From the NCBI GenBank assembly GCA_949710005.1, contig OX453273.1, positions 46,293,781-46,357,780 of the forward strand: a stretch of 64,000 bases of DNA, written 5' to 3'. Of the stretch, positions 63,590-64,000 are shown one piece after another. How positions within the stretch are numbered: the first letter of the stretch is position 1; each line of letters starts with the position of its first letter. Under the pieces are notes generated by a model. The model did no database searches and was not told the origin of the DNA. It was given only the letters and a program-made list of their open reading frames with translations. Made by a program: the position numbers and the translations under genes. The stretch comes from Ricordea florida (lineage: Eukaryota; Cnidaria; Anthozoa; Corallimorpharia; Ricordeidae).

Positions 63590-63670
63590 TATTACACGGT
63601 GGCGAGAAGATATGAATTTTATGTTCGAGTGGCAAGAACATAAAATTCATATCTTCGAGCCAACGTGTAA
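63590..63670. mobile_element. Short palindrome
   Basis: ATTACACGGTGGCGAGAAGA and its inverse form an 80-bp hairpin with almost no loop. It sits inside the long-TIR transposon. Confidence 0.65.
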
Positions 63671-63805
63671 TGTTCTTTTTTTTATATGGAGACTAAAGCA
63701 AAAGGCGGGAATCATATAATAATGAGTCATATTCACGGGTTGTAAAAAATGTAAAGAAAGTTGAAATCATACAATTCCAAGTGGAAAAGTAGAGTCACAA
63801 CGTAT

Positions 63806-64000
63806 TACGCTAATGAATGTCCAAAAAACGTTATTGAATGTGTGAATTTGTTTATTGATTGCACAAAGACGCCAATGAAAGTTAAAAAACGCTAATGAAC
63901 CTGCACAAACATATTCATTATTGTCAAATTCTATGCTAAATACGTAAATGAAAATTCCATCGCACTCTTGAAACTGTTATTTCGCTTGAATGAATTTCCC
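63806..64000. repeat. Right terminal inverted repeat, cut by window end
   Basis: Inverse of 61661-61866. The outer edge is not seen. Confidence 0.75.

Larger units (their letters stand above)
61661..64000. mobile_element. DNA transposon with about 200-bp terminal inverted repeats
   Basis: 61661-61866 and 63806-64000 are inverse copies at roughly 85% identity by eye (shared words include TTACGTATTTAGCATAGAAT and TGTGCAATCAATAAACAAAT). A Tc1/mariner-type transposase lies between them. The right end may extend past the window. Confidence 0.75.

Overview
The window reads as nuclear DNA of a cnidarian, most likely an anthozoan such as a stony coral. This is inferred from AT-rich, intron-containing host genes, one very repeat-dense landscape, and families I associate with anthozoans (large Maverick/Polinton elements, tRNA-derived SINEs, CR1/L2-like LINEs, a HECT-type gene family). 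The species cannot be fixed from sequence alone.

Positions 1-11515 are the right part of a Maverick/Polinton (adintovirus-like) element; the rest lies beyond position 1. It has a protein-primed family B DNA polymerase with an OTU-like domain and all exonuclease and polymerase motifs intact, an A32-type packaging ATPase, a retroviral-type integrase (one-base frameshift), the frameshifted start of a probable major capsid gene, a broken small gene, and a run of compact minus-strand genes, several with membrane segments. Almost every gene carries a TTTAAA-type box 20-35 bp before its ATG. The element ends at a three-unit tandem array with the inward-reading terminus AGTATTTTAACCCGG, and adjoins a Penelope-like reverse transcriptase fragment at 11516.

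Positions 12271-19126 hold a minus-strand synaptotagmin-like gene (short N-terminus, membrane helix, linker, two C2 domains), whose large intron is filled with MITEs, minisatellites and a foldback-like repeat. Positions 22184-24282 hold a broken HECT-type gene. From 26745 to 45541 four near-identical single-exon ankyrin genes sit in one orientation; two lie in a segmental duplication, and their mosaic pattern points to gene conversion. LINEs, SINEs and a LINE-in-LINE insertion with a 30-bp target duplication separate them.

Positions 48351-58356 are CFAP161 (a ciliary protein) on the minus strand; seven exons can be placed with splice sites and matching phases, and one exon is not found. A plus-strand gene of unknown identity starts 288 bp away at 58645, so the space between is a candidate bidirectional promoter. 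The right end (61661-64000) is a DNA transposon with about 200-bp terminal inverted repeats around a frameshifted Tc1/mariner-IS630-type DD34E transposase.
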